Under the pieces are notes generated by a model. That model did not search any database, was not told the origin of the DNA, and worked only from the letters and a program-made list of their open reading frames with translations. Below, in pieces: positions 24,894 to 32,457 of a stretch of 64,000 nt of DNA. Position numbers and translations under genes: made by a program. Origin of the DNA: Terriglobales bacterium (GTDB lineage Bacteria; Acidobacteriota; Terriglobia; Terriglobales; Acidobacteriaceae); assembly GCA_035764005.1 (NCBI GenBank), contig DASTZZ010000025.1, positions 120,960-184,959 on the forward strand, written 5' to 3'. Every line of letters begins with the position of its first letter. Within the stretch, counting starts at the first letter, position 1.

Positions 24894-26351
24894 TTAATGT
24901 GTCTGTCCTGAAGCTGCACTCGCAGATTTCTTCTTGGTTGCGTCGCCATCGGCTTCACCGTTCTTTAACTGCTTCACACGGCCGAGCAACTCGTTCATGC
25001 TCATGCCCGACAGCGCCTCGAACAACGCGGGGACCTGGGCGGCGATCTTTGTCATGTCGCCCGTGATCTTGCTCGCGCCTGCTGCGCCGTCGTTGCCGGT
25101 CGAAACAATGGTGATCTTGTCTACGTTCGCGAGAGGAGCGGCCATTGCACGTACCACTTCGGGAAGACCGGTGATGAGCTTGTCAACGACCGCGGCCTGG
25201 TTCCACTCCTGATACGCCTCGGCTTTCACGTTCATCGCCTTGGCTTCGGCTTCGCCTTTCTTGAAGATGATCTCGGCTTCGGCCTCGCCCTGCGCGCGAG
25301 TCGCTGAGGCACGTCCTTCGGCTTCGACCATCTGACGCTGGCGCTCGGCTTCGGCGAGAGTCTGAATGCGCTGACGCTCGATCTCAGCCTCTTTCAGCAC
25401 GGTCGCGATAAGCTCCTTCTCGTGGCGCAGAATCTCAGCTTCTTGCACCTTGATCTGTTGCTCTTTTTCGACCTGCTGCACCTTGACAGCTTCGGCGATC
25501 ACCGTCTGCTGCTGAATGTTGGTCTGGATCTCGTACGCTTTGTCGGCCTGCGCCTGCTGCTTCTTGATCATCTCGGCATAGGCAGCTTTCTTGACGTCGA
25601 GATCGCGTTGCGCTTCAGCCTGTTTCGCCTGCGAGAGCGTCTCGGCCAGCACGCGTTCCTGATCCGCTTGAGCCTTGGCGATCGCGGCTGCACGCTGCGC
25701 TTCTGCGCGTTTGATCGCAGTGTCGCGCTCGGCTTCAGCAGCAGCCACGTCGGCATCGCGCTTAATGCGCGCGACATCCGGACGTCCCATGTTGGCGATG
25801 TACTCGTTCTTGTCACGCACTTCTTTGATCGTAAACGAGACAACTTCGAGTCCCATCTTGTTCAGATCGTCGGAGCATGTGGAACGCATGCGATCGGCGA
25901 CCATCTCCGGCTCCTTCACGATCTGCTCGACCGTGAGCTGGCCGATGATGCCGCGCAGATGTCCTTCCATCACCAGACGGATGAGACCTTCCCGCTGCGG
26001 CGGAGTCTTCGTTAGGAACTGCTCGGCCGCGGTGAAGATCGAGACCTCGTCGGATTTCACTTTGATCTGCGCCACGGCTTCCACCGATACCGCGACGCCC
26101 TGGTTCGTGTACAGATCCTGCTGCGGCGCAACGTCGAAGGACATCAGCTCGAGCGAGAGCATGCGACAGCTCTCGAACAGCGGGAAGACCACTGTCCCGT
26201 GCCCGATGCGCACGCGTTTTCCCTTGAAGCCGTAGACGATCAGCGCCTCATTCGGTCCGGCTTTGACGAAGAGCTTCGCCATCATCGCCAGGAGGAACAT
26301 CACTCCCAGCACGGAAAGCCCAACCACTACTTGCCATGAAAAGTTCGGCAT
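24894..26351 (-). CDS. Flotillin-like SPFH/band-7 membrane scaffold protein
   Basis: 485 residues. The start at 26351 (MPNFSWQVVVGLSVLGVMFL) follows AAGGAGAAACGGGT and opens with a membrane span; an upstream open frame lacks these features. After the span comes the SPFH domain (GPNEALIVYGFKGKRVRIG to about residue 200, with SVEAVAQIKVKSDE). Next is a long Glu-Ala-rich coiled coil (about 200-370; KEAEIERQRIQTLAEAERQR, GEAEAEIIFKKGEAEAKAM) typical of flotillins, then a glycine/alanine-rich oligomerisation tail. Flotillins organise ordered membrane domains. An NfeD-family partner lies directly upstream, as in Bacillus yuaF-floT. Confidence 0.93.
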   Translation of the reverse strand: MPNFSWQVVVGLSVLGVMFLLAMMAKLFVKAGPNEALIVYGFKGKRVRIGHGTVVFPLFESCRMLSLELMSFDVAPQQDLYTNQGVAVSVEAVAQIKVKSDEVSIFTAAEQFLTKTPPQREGLIRLVMEGHLRGIIGQLTVEQIVKEPEMVADRMRSTCSDDLNKMGLEVVSFTIKEVRDKNEYIANMGRPDVARIKRDADVAAAEAERDTAIKRAEAQRAAAIAKAQADQERVLAETLSQAKQAEAQRDLDVKKAAYAEMIKKQQAQADKAYEIQTNIQQQTVIAEAVKVQQVEKEQQIKVQEAEILRHEKELIATVLKEAEIERQRIQTLAEAERQRQMVEAEGRASATRAQGEAEAEIIFKKGEAEAKAMNVKAEAYQEWNQAAVVDKLITGLPEVVRAMAAPLANVDKITIVSTGNDGAAGASKITGDMTKIAAQVPALFEALSGMSMNELLGRVKQLKNGEADGDATKKKSASAASGQTH

Positions 26352-26385
26352 ACCCGTTTCTCCTTGGGTCCCAGAACGGAACCGC

Positions 26386-26976
26386 CTACAACTTGCTTGC
26401 TTCCCCGGCGCTGGCCTCAGCCTCGCCGGAAATCTCATCCCATGCGCGCACGTAAGCGATGCCCCGCTCGTAGCGCGTCACTACAACTTCGGTCCCTTTC
26501 GCGATCGGAGACCCGTCTTCGGTACGGGCGCCGCAACTTCGGCGGGTCCCCACTTGCTCGAAGACGATCTCGCCGGTGCCCTGGCTGCGGATCGAACTGC
26601 TCACGCGCCCAAGAACGCCGATCATGTCGTACTCGGCGGCGTCGATGCCGACGTCGTGCTTCAGCAGTACGCGTGCAAGGAACCAAAACACAATTGCGGC
26701 TCCAACCAAACCAGCGATGGTGGCGAGTATCAGCGCCAATCCCGTCCACAAGCTGGAATAGCGTGTCAGCAGATAACCCATGCCGCCAAACCAGGTCAGA
26801 AACGCCATGAGCGTGAACGAATTGAAGAATGATGCGAATCCATGCATTCCGCCGTGCCCAACATGCACTTGACCCTTAATCGGCAGATGAACGTGCAGCG
26901 TGCCCGTCAAAAACGAAAGCGTGCTGAAGACGAATCCCACAATGAAACAGATCAGATAGAAGAGCTCCCAATTCAT
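26386..26976 (-). CDS. NfeD-like membrane protein, flotillin partner
   Basis: 196 residues starting at ATG 26976 after GGAGGTCTT; the start overlaps the stop of the XRE regulator gene by the tetranucleotide ATGA. Three or four membrane spans (MNWELFYLICFIVGFVFSTL, SFTLMAFLTWFGGMGYLL, LALILATIAGLVGAAIVFWF) precede a C-terminal OB-fold (about 120-185; MIGVLGRVSSSIRSQGTGEI, GTEVVVTRYERGIAYV). This is the layout of short NfeD/YuaF proteins, which are nearly always encoded next to a flotillin. It probably interacts with the SPFH protein in the inner membrane. Confidence 0.87.
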   Translation of the reverse strand: MNWELFYLICFIVGFVFSTLSFLTGTLHVHLPIKGQVHVGHGGMHGFASFFNSFTLMAFLTWFGGMGYLLTRYSSLWTGLALILATIAGLVGAAIVFWFLARVLLKHDVGIDAAEYDMIGVLGRVSSSIRSQGTGEIVFEQVGTRRSCGARTEDGSPIAKGTEVVVTRYERGIAYVRAWDEISGEAEASAGEASKL

Positions 26977-27485
26977 AAGACCTCCTCCGCTTTCGCGCTG
27001 CCGTTCGCCTTTGCGCCCGTTTCCGGCTTCAGCACTTGGAGTAGGCGTTCCGCTAGTCCCGGCGTCTCGAGAATTGCTCCCAGCAACACCAGGCACCCGC
27101 GCGAATCTGCGTGCTTCGCCAGCAGCAGGAGCGCGTGCTTCATCTGCGGATCGCGGCGAAAGCGTTCCGCTCCGGCGATCAGCCACAGGTCCAGCCGCTC
27201 TTCCAAGGTGCGGACATCCGAAATCAGCTCGGTGTGATAACCCTCGGGATCGTCCACCAGATATCCGGGATGCACCTTGAAGAACCTGGCCAGCAACATG
27301 CGCGTGGTGTTGGTCAGATGCGGCCGTGCACCTTTCTCGATTTGGGAAAGATACGATTGACTGATACTCGTTCCCAGCTCTTTCTTAATCGCGCGCACAA
27401 CTTCCTGCTGTGTCAGCTCGCGATCGAGCCCTCGAATGCTGCCCTCGACCTCGCGCAGGTACCGGATTTTCTCGCCCAACTTCAT
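26973..27485 (-). CDS. XRE-family transcriptional regulator
   Basis: 170 residues. The helix-turn-helix (about 5-70) reads LGEKIRYLREVEGSIRGLDR, then ELTQQEVVRAIKKELG and SQSYLSQIEKGARPHLTNTT, clearly an XRE DNA-binding domain. The C-terminal half is helical with no known ligand domain. The ATG at 27485 is chosen over a TTG two codons upstream. It is the first gene of the NfeD-flotillin-PspA series, coupled to nfeD by a 4-nt overlap, so it is likely the local regulator. An imperfect inverted repeat overlapping the putative promoter (27508-27547) could be its operator. Confidence 0.88.
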   Translation of the reverse strand: MKLGEKIRYLREVEGSIRGLDRELTQQEVVRAIKKELGTSISQSYLSQIEKGARPHLTNTTRMLLARFFKVHPGYLVDDPEGYHTELISDVRTLEERLDLWLIAGAERFRRDPQMKHALLLLAKHADSRGCLVLLGAILETPGLAERLLQVLKPETGAKANGSAKAEEVL

Positions 27486-27507
27486 TCCCAAACTCTTCCG
27501 TTGGTTC

Positions 27508-27547
27508 TATTGCAAATCGCCATAAGAGTATTACTGATTGCGATAGA
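27508..27547 (-). promoter_or_regulatory. Candidate operator/promoter of the XRE-flotillin cassette
   Basis: On the minus strand a TTGACG box (27553-27548) is followed by TCTATCGCAATC and, 16 bp later, CGATTTGCAATAGA, which are inverted copies with one extra base. The -10 region is weak (TACTCT). The position immediately before the XRE start suits an autoregulatory site. Confidence 0.4.
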
Positions 27548-27606
27548 CGTCAAGAGGGTTGCTTCTGAATTTTTTGTATTGGGTTATGTATTTGAAAACA
27601 CGCCCT

Positions 27607-27679
27607 ATTCACCACGTAGACACACGGCCACAGAGCACCCGGTTTCCGTTCTTCGTGATTCCGTGTCTCCATGGTTAAA
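27607..27679. repeat. H-family hairpin repeat, copy H2
   Basis: ATTCACCACGTAGACACACG pairs imperfectly with CGTGTCTCCATGGTTAAAT. It is a diverged relative of 15473-15571 and 54354-54426, placed just upstream of the permease start. Confidence 0.55.
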
Positions 27680-27693
27680 TTGAAACTCTTGCC

Positions 27694-28527
27694 ATGCGCG
27701 CACTGCTCCGCAACCGACTAGCGGCTTTCGGCGTGGCGCTCGTCTGCTTGTTCGTAATCTTCGCGCTGTTTGCGCCATTGATCGCGCCGCGCAATCCTGC
27801 GCAACTCGATTTGGCTACACGACTCGAAGCACCAACGCGGGCACACTGGTTTGGTACAGATGAACTCGGCCGCGATATTTTTTCTCGCGTAATCTACGGC
27901 GCGCGCATTTCCATGCTCGTCGGGGTAAGCGTGGTGGTCGGCTCTTTACTGCTGGGACTCATCTTCGGATCGATCGCCGGGTATTATGGTGGGCGCGTCG
28001 ATCGATTCTTCAACGTCATCGTGATGAATGCGTTTCTGTCGTTCCCTGGGATTCTGCTGGCGATTGCGTTCGTGGCGTTTCTTGGTCCGGGGATTTTCAA
28101 CTTGATCCTTGCGCTCTCCATCGGAGGATGGGTCGGCTACGCGCGCTTAGTCCGTGCGCAAGTGTTGGCAGTGCGAGAGCGAGAATTTGTAGAGGCGGCG
28201 CGCGCGCTGGGAGCGAGTGACTGGCGTGTAATCACGCGTCACATTCTTCCTAACATAATTCAGCCTGTAATCGTCCAAGCTGCGATTGGAATGGCCGGGG
28301 CTGTTCTCGCCGAGGCCACGATGAGCTTTCTCGGCCTGGGCGTTCCTCCTCCTACTGCGAGTTGGGGATCGATGCTCAACGACGGCCGGTCGCACTTATT
28401 CGATGCGCCACACCTCGTGCTCTTTCCTGCTGCTGCCGTCATGCTGGCAGTGCTTTCCTTCAACTTCATCGGCGACGCTCTTCGCGATTATCTCGATCCG
28501 CGGTCGAGGATTGAGGCGGGCTTCTGA
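27694..28527 (+). CDS. ABC transporter permease, DppC/OppC type
   Basis: 277 residues of an inner-membrane permease of the dipeptide/oligopeptide/nickel class. The N-terminal span (AAFGVALVCLFVIFALFAPL) is followed by APTRAHWFGTDELGRDIFSR, the family signature. The EAA loop that contacts the ATPase is VEAARALGASDWRVITRHIL. Six spans are seen. The usual neighbours (DppA binding protein, DppB permease, DppD/F ATPases) are not next to it: it is flanked by H2 upstream and an anti-sigma kinase downstream. It is either an orphan subunit serving a complex encoded elsewhere or the remnant of a split operon. No clear Shine-Dalgarno is visible. Confidence 0.9.
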   Translation: MRALLRNRLAAFGVALVCLFVIFALFAPLIAPRNPAQLDLATRLEAPTRAHWFGTDELGRDIFSRVIYGARISMLVGVSVVVGSLLLGLIFGSIAGYYGGRVDRFFNVIVMNAFLSFPGILLAIAFVAFLGPGIFNLILALSIGGWVGYARLVRAQVLAVREREFVEAARALGASDWRVITRHILPNIIQPVIVQAAIGMAGAVLAEATMSFLGLGVPPPTASWGSMLNDGRSHLFDAPHLVLFPAAAVMLAVLSFNFIGDALRDYLDPRSRIEAGF

Positions 28528-28792
28528 AGCAACTAACCGCCTTGTAACCAGTAGTTCGATATACGCGGTAACACCAACGACATAGTGATTCCCGCGAATG
28601 CCGGGAAAATCAAGACTGACCGTCGGAGCAAGCCTACTTTTCCGGATAGCATTGCAGCAAGCCATCGCGCAGAACATCCATTGACATTTCTTCGCTACGA
28701 CAGGCAAACTACCGATTCCCATTCAACGGGCGTCTTTCCATGCAATTCGGGGTTTTGCGGGGAGCTATACTGTCGCTTCGGAAAAGCAATTC

Positions 28793-29239
28793 ATGACCTT
28801 AGAACGGGTCTCATACACGCTGGATTCCACACTCGACAGCGTAAATAAGGCAGAACAGACAGCCGAAAAATTGGCGTCGAAGATGCCTTTTGATGACGAA
28901 GATTGCCATCGGATTGCCATGGCTGTGCGTGAGGCCGCGGTAAACGCCGTGCTTCACGGCAACGCTTATGATCCGAAGAAGAAGATGATGGTGTCTTTTG
29001 AGAACACGGGCGATGCGCTCGTAATCACGATTGCCGATCAGGGACGCGGACTGCGAGAGGAAGACATCCCCGACCCGCTGGCCGAAGAGAACCTGCTGAA
29101 GCAATCGGGGCGTGGCATCTTCTTAATTCGCTCATTCATGGACGAGGTGCGGTTCCGCAACCTGGAGCCTGGAACAGAAATTACGCTGATAAAACATACC
29201 GGCCATTCCACAGAGGGGGCCTCGGAGGGACGACAGTGA
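28793..29239 (+). CDS. RsbW-like anti-sigma factor / serine kinase
   Basis: A 148-residue GHKL-type ATPase. The N box is AVREAAVNAVLHGNAY, the G1 box ADQGRGLREEDIPDP, and the G2 box GRGIFLIRSFMDEV. RsbW/SpoIIAB-like proteins bind either a sigma factor or another partner and phosphorylate a STAS antagonist. The partner gene follows with a 4-nt overlap (GTGA). A -10-like TATACT sits 22 bp before the ATG, with a poor -35. No sigma factor gene is in the window, so the target is unknown. Confidence 0.92.
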   Translation: MTLERVSYTLDSTLDSVNKAEQTAEKLASKMPFDDEDCHRIAMAVREAAVNAVLHGNAYDPKKKMMVSFENTGDALVITIADQGRGLREEDIPDPLAEENLLKQSGRGIFLIRSFMDEVRFRNLEPGTEITLIKHTGHSTEGASEGRQ

Positions 29240-29583
29240 CAATGAAATCAAACAGCCGTCGCGTTGACGGCGTGACCATCATGGATCTCAGCGGACGTAT
29301 CACCCTCGGCGAAGGTAGCGTCATGCTGCGCGACCAGATCCGCGAGCTGCTCGGCAAAGGCGAAAAGAAGATTCTGCTCAACCTGGGTGACGTGACCTAC
29401 ATCGACAGCTCCGGCATCGGCGAATTGGTGAGCGCCTTCACCACGGTCCGCAACCAGGGCGGCGAGCTCAAGCTGCTCAACTTGACGAAGAAGGTTCATG
29501 ACCTGCTGCAGATTACGAAGCTCTACACCGTCTTCGACGTGAAAGACGATGAGGCCTCTGCCATTAAGGCCTTCACGAAGTAG
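29236..29583 (+). CDS. RsbV-like STAS anti-anti-sigma factor
   Basis: 115 residues from GTG 29236, which overlaps the kinase stop codon (an ATG two codons later at 29242 is the alternative; GGAGGGA precedes both). The STAS core is seen in KKILLNLGDVTYIDSSGIGE, with the phosphorylatable serine at about residue 58. It should be phosphorylated and released by the preceding kinase, forming a partner switch. A PP2C-type phosphatase that could reverse the phosphorylation is encoded at 42429-43340, but a functional link is only a guess. Confidence 0.92.
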   Translation: MTMKSNSRRVDGVTIMDLSGRITLGEGSVMLRDQIRELLGKGEKKILLNLGDVTYIDSSGIGELVSAFTTVRNQGGELKLLNLTKKVHDLLQITKLYTVFDVKDDEASAIKAFTK

Positions 29584-29600
29584 GCGCTTATTTTGAGTTA

Positions 29601-29632
29601 CTCCCCGCCTGCCTCAATCGATTGGCGGGGAG
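29601..29632 (+). terminator. Hairpin after the RsbW/RsbV pair
   Basis: CTCCCCGCC (29601-29609) pairs perfectly with GGCGGGGAG (29624-29632). It lies 18 nt beyond the rsbV stop. A T-rich stretch does not follow closely, so termination would be weak or factor-assisted. Confidence 0.5.
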
Positions 29633-29750
29633 ACTCACGCTCTTCTACTCCCTCCTCTACAGCATTCTCTTTGCCGCACTCGCGATGGGATTACATTTCG
29701 CTGATCTACCCTGGTTGAAAAGGAAGTTCCCCTTCTTTCACAGCGTCTAA
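29622..29750 (+). CDS. Possible small membrane protein, 42 aa
   Basis: A TTG-started frame of 42 codons whose product has one clear hydrophobic span (LFYSLLYSILFAALAMGLHF) and a basic end (WLKRKFPFFHSV). There is no good ribosome-binding site and the start overlaps the hairpin at 29601-29632, so the start is uncertain. The membrane-like composition is the only support. It may also be a gene remnant. Confidence 0.28.
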   Translation: MAGRLTLFYSLLYSILFAALAMGLHFADLPWLKRKFPFFHSV

Positions 29751-29779
29751 TCTGCAGATACTATGCTTCCAGCACACCC

Positions 29780-30844
29780 ATGCCCCGCAGGAGCCTGAGA
29801 ACGAAGCGAAGGAACGCGAAGCATCATGTAACTATTCGCGAAGTAGCGAAAGCTGCCGGTGCATCGGTCTCGACAATCTCCGCTGCCCTGAACAACTCCG
29901 ATTATGTCAGCGCAGAGACGCGCCGCCGTATTGAAGAGGCAATCAAAGAACTGAAATATCGGCCGAACGATCTGGCACGCGGGCTGCGGCTGCAAAAAAC
30001 GCACTCCATTGCCATCGTCGTTCCCGATCTTTCGAACAACTTCTACGTCGATCTGGTGCGCGGAGCAAAGGACTATTCCGCGTCAGTGGGGTACACCATA
30101 CTCATCGGCGATTCTCGCGAAAGCTGGGAGGAAGAACGAAATTACCTCGACTCGTTTCATCGTCGGCGTGTAGACGGAATCATACGCGTGCCGGCAATGG
30201 AAGCGGTTGCTAAGAGACTCAAGCCCATATTGGGAACTCTTCCGGTTGTCTATGCCGATCGCTACCCAGTCGCGGGGGACAGCGCAATTGGCCGCGTCGG
30301 GGTTGACAACACTCTGGCGGCGGATAAAGCCACACGATATCTGCTGAGTCTTGGACACAGAAAAATCGGCATCATCTCCGGAGATACGTCCAGCGGAACT
30401 TCCGCCGATCGCTTGAAAGGCTTTCTGCAGGCGATGCGGAGCGCGAAGATCAAGCAAGAGCGCTCGCTGATCCACTCCGGCCATAACGACATGGATAGTG
30501 GACATCATCATGCCATGCAGTTGCTCGAGGGGACGCCGCGCCCGACCGCGATTTTCTGCACCAACAACATGATGGCGTTAGGTGCGCTTGCGGCGATTCA
30601 GGAACTCGGGCTCGCGTGTCCCGATCAAATCAGTTTGCTGGGCTTTGACGATTTCTATTGGTCAACGCTGTTGCGTCCTCGGCTGACCGTAGTTCGCCAA
30701 CCAGCGCGTGAGCTTGGCACCGTCGCAGCACGTCTGCTGATCGATCACCTGGAGAAGCGAGCGAAGAATGTGACTCCGGTGCTGCTGGCCACGGAACTCG
30801 TGGTCCGCGATTCCTGCGGGCCACCCAAGCACACCGGCGATTGA
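29780..30844 (+). CDS. LacI-family transcriptional regulator
   Basis: A 354-residue repressor. The helix-turn-helix with hinge helix is at about 16-65 (VTIREVAKAAGASVSTISAA, RRRIEEAIKELKYRPNDLAR). The periplasmic-binding-protein-like sensor domain follows (IAIVVPDLSNNFYVDLVRGA; RKIGIISGDTSSG; LGFDDFYWSTLLRP). Such proteins usually bind a sugar and control catabolic genes. No sugar-utilisation gene lies next to it: the downstream genes are a secreted unknown and a membrane protein, so the target is not evident. A basic 15-residue N-terminal extension precedes the HTH. Confidence 0.92.
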   Translation: MPRRSLRTKRRNAKHHVTIREVAKAAGASVSTISAALNNSDYVSAETRRRIEEAIKELKYRPNDLARGLRLQKTHSIAIVVPDLSNNFYVDLVRGAKDYSASVGYTILIGDSRESWEEERNYLDSFHRRRVDGIIRVPAMEAVAKRLKPILGTLPVVYADRYPVAGDSAIGRVGVDNTLAADKATRYLLSLGHRKIGIISGDTSSGTSADRLKGFLQAMRSAKIKQERSLIHSGHNDMDSGHHHAMQLLEGTPRPTAIFCTNNMMALGALAAIQELGLACPDQISLLGFDDFYWSTLLRPRLTVVRQPARELGTVAARLLIDHLEKRAKNVTPVLLATELVVRDSCGPPKHTGD

Positions 30845-30935
30845 TGCAAAACACTGCCGGACATGACCAATCGGATTCTGCGCCTCCTGTGATTTACGTT
30901 TATGATGCAATCCGAGCGAGAGCAATCCATCTGTG

Positions 30936-31850
30936 ATGAGTTGGAACTTCAGGAATTCCTATCGCGCCGGTGCTCTCGTTTTCATCGCTGCATTTTCTCT
31001 CGCCTGTTTTTCGCAAAAATCTCACAGCCGCCGATCACCGCAACCTACTCCGTCTCCTGCGCCTGCTCCAGCGGCGAAGGAGATCGTGCGCCGCGCTATG
31101 CAGCGCGATGTTTCGAATTGGGAGCAGGAAAAGAACTACACCTTCATCCAGCGCATCGAGCAGCGAGAACTGAACGCCGATGGCAGCGTCAAATCGAACA
31201 AATCTGAGACCGAAGAGATCATCTTCCTGTACGATCAACCTTACGCTCACCTCATCAAACGCAACGATCAGCCGCTCTCGGACGCCGAGGCGCGCAAGGT
31301 CGAGACGAAGTTAAACGACACGATGGCCAAGCGTCGCACCGAAACTCCGTCTGAACACCAGAAACGCCTGGCGGATTTTGAAAAGCGACATCGCGAAGAG
31401 CACGAGTTTCTGCTCGAAGTGCCGAACGCATACGATTTCCGCATCGTCGGCGAAGAGACCTTGAATGGGCGTGCCGCATATGTGATCAGCGGCGAACCGC
31501 GCCCGGACTTCCGGCCGAATCTCAACGCGGCGCGAGTCTTGCCAAAGCTGCGCCCGAAGCTATGGATCGACAAAACGGAGTTCCAGTGGCTCAGGATGGA
31601 TGCCGACGTAATCGACACCATCACCTGGGGAGGCTTTCTGCTGCGCCTGCATCCAGGTTCCCATATTGAAATCGAACAAACGCTGGTTAACAACGAGGTA
31701 TGGTTGCCTCTTCATGCGCATATTGTCTTCGATGCGCGCGTGGCGCTCGTGAAGCCGATCCGGCTCGACATCGACGCCGTGTTCAGCGATTACAAGAAGT
31801 TCCGCACAGAATCAAAGATCATTTCTGTAGGGGAGGTTCAGCACCAGTGA
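30936..31850 (+). CDS. Secreted protein of unknown function, 304 aa
   Basis: ATG at 30936 (a GTG one codon earlier is possible). MSWNFRNSYRAGALVFIAAF leads a signal sequence ending in a possible lipobox-like SLAC, then a proline-rich linker (PQPTPSPAPAPAA). The mature domain has mixed helices and strands, with a charged middle (RRTETPSEHQKRLADFEKRH) and a beta-rich end (GSHIEIEQTLVNNEVWLPLH). The end resembles outer-membrane lipoprotein carrier-type sheets, but this is not a firm match. The last codon overlaps the next gene by 4 nt (GTGA), so the two are translated together. Confidence 0.8.
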   Translation: MSWNFRNSYRAGALVFIAAFSLACFSQKSHSRRSPQPTPSPAPAPAAKEIVRRAMQRDVSNWEQEKNYTFIQRIEQRELNADGSVKSNKSETEEIIFLYDQPYAHLIKRNDQPLSDAEARKVETKLNDTMAKRRTETPSEHQKRLADFEKRHREEHEFLLEVPNAYDFRIVGEETLNGRAAYVISGEPRPDFRPNLNAARVLPKLRPKLWIDKTEFQWLRMDADVIDTITWGGFLLRLHPGSHIEIEQTLVNNEVWLPLHAHIVFDARVALVKPIRLDIDAVFSDYKKFRTESKIISVGEVQHQ

Positions 31851-32317
31851 AGCGGCGTCCTGCGGGCGTGAGCATTATCGCGTTCTTCTATTTTCTTGGC
31901 GCTACCGGATATACGGCTCTGCTGATGGCGTGGTTGTTCGCTCGATTGTCGGTGATCGGCTTTATCGAAAACGCTACCCCGTCTGCCGAATTGGGACCGA
32001 CGCTGCTGCTCGATTTTCCCGGAATCGTAACCACCTACTTCGTGGTAATGGCGGTGTTCTGCTGCTGGGTCGGCATCGCGCTGTGGAAGCTGCAGCGTTG
32101 GGCGTGGTTTGTGACCTGCGCTTTCGTGGTGCTGTCCTTTGTGTTGGACGTCAGCCTCTTTGCCCGCATGTTTCGTCATCTTCCACCTGTACTGCTGGTG
32201 CTCGGCATCTTGCGTTTCTGCTTCCTCATCCTGATCCTCGCCTATTTCAGCCGCACGCGCGTACGAAATGCGTTCGGGCTCGTTCGGTCCAATTCGGCTG
32301 CTGGTTCCACGAGCTGA
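31847..32317 (+). CDS. Four-span membrane protein, unknown function
   Basis: 156 residues from GTG 31847, overlapping the previous stop; GGGGAGG lies about 9 nt before the start. Four hydrophobic segments (about 8-30, 58-82, 90-110, 118-140) include FVVMAVFCCWVGIALWKLQR and HLPPVLLVLGILRFCFLILI. I do not recognise the family; acidobacterial genomes carry many small polytopic proteins of this type. Coupled translation suggests it works with the secreted protein encoded upstream. Confidence 0.78.
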   Translation: MKRRPAGVSIIAFFYFLGATGYTALLMAWLFARLSVIGFIENATPSAELGPTLLLDFPGIVTTYFVVMAVFCCWVGIALWKLQRWAWFVTCAFVVLSFVLDVSLFARMFRHLPPVLLVLGILRFCFLILILAYFSRTRVRNAFGLVRSNSAAGSTS

Positions 32318-32457
32318 ATCGCGCGCCATATCACAAACCTTAACGTCTTCCCTGCCCTGGCTTCGATAGTCTGTGAGTTTCGCTTCGTTGCGAATTCCTG
32401 CGTCTGCATTGCAGAATGCGAAGGACTGTTGTCAGCCTTTGTTTTCCCCGGAGGACC

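Noticed and set aside
26386..27186. Longer NfeD start giving 266 residues
   Set aside because: The extra N-terminus is out-of-frame sequence of the XRE gene, while ATG 26976 has GGAGG and the ATGA overlap with the regulator stop.
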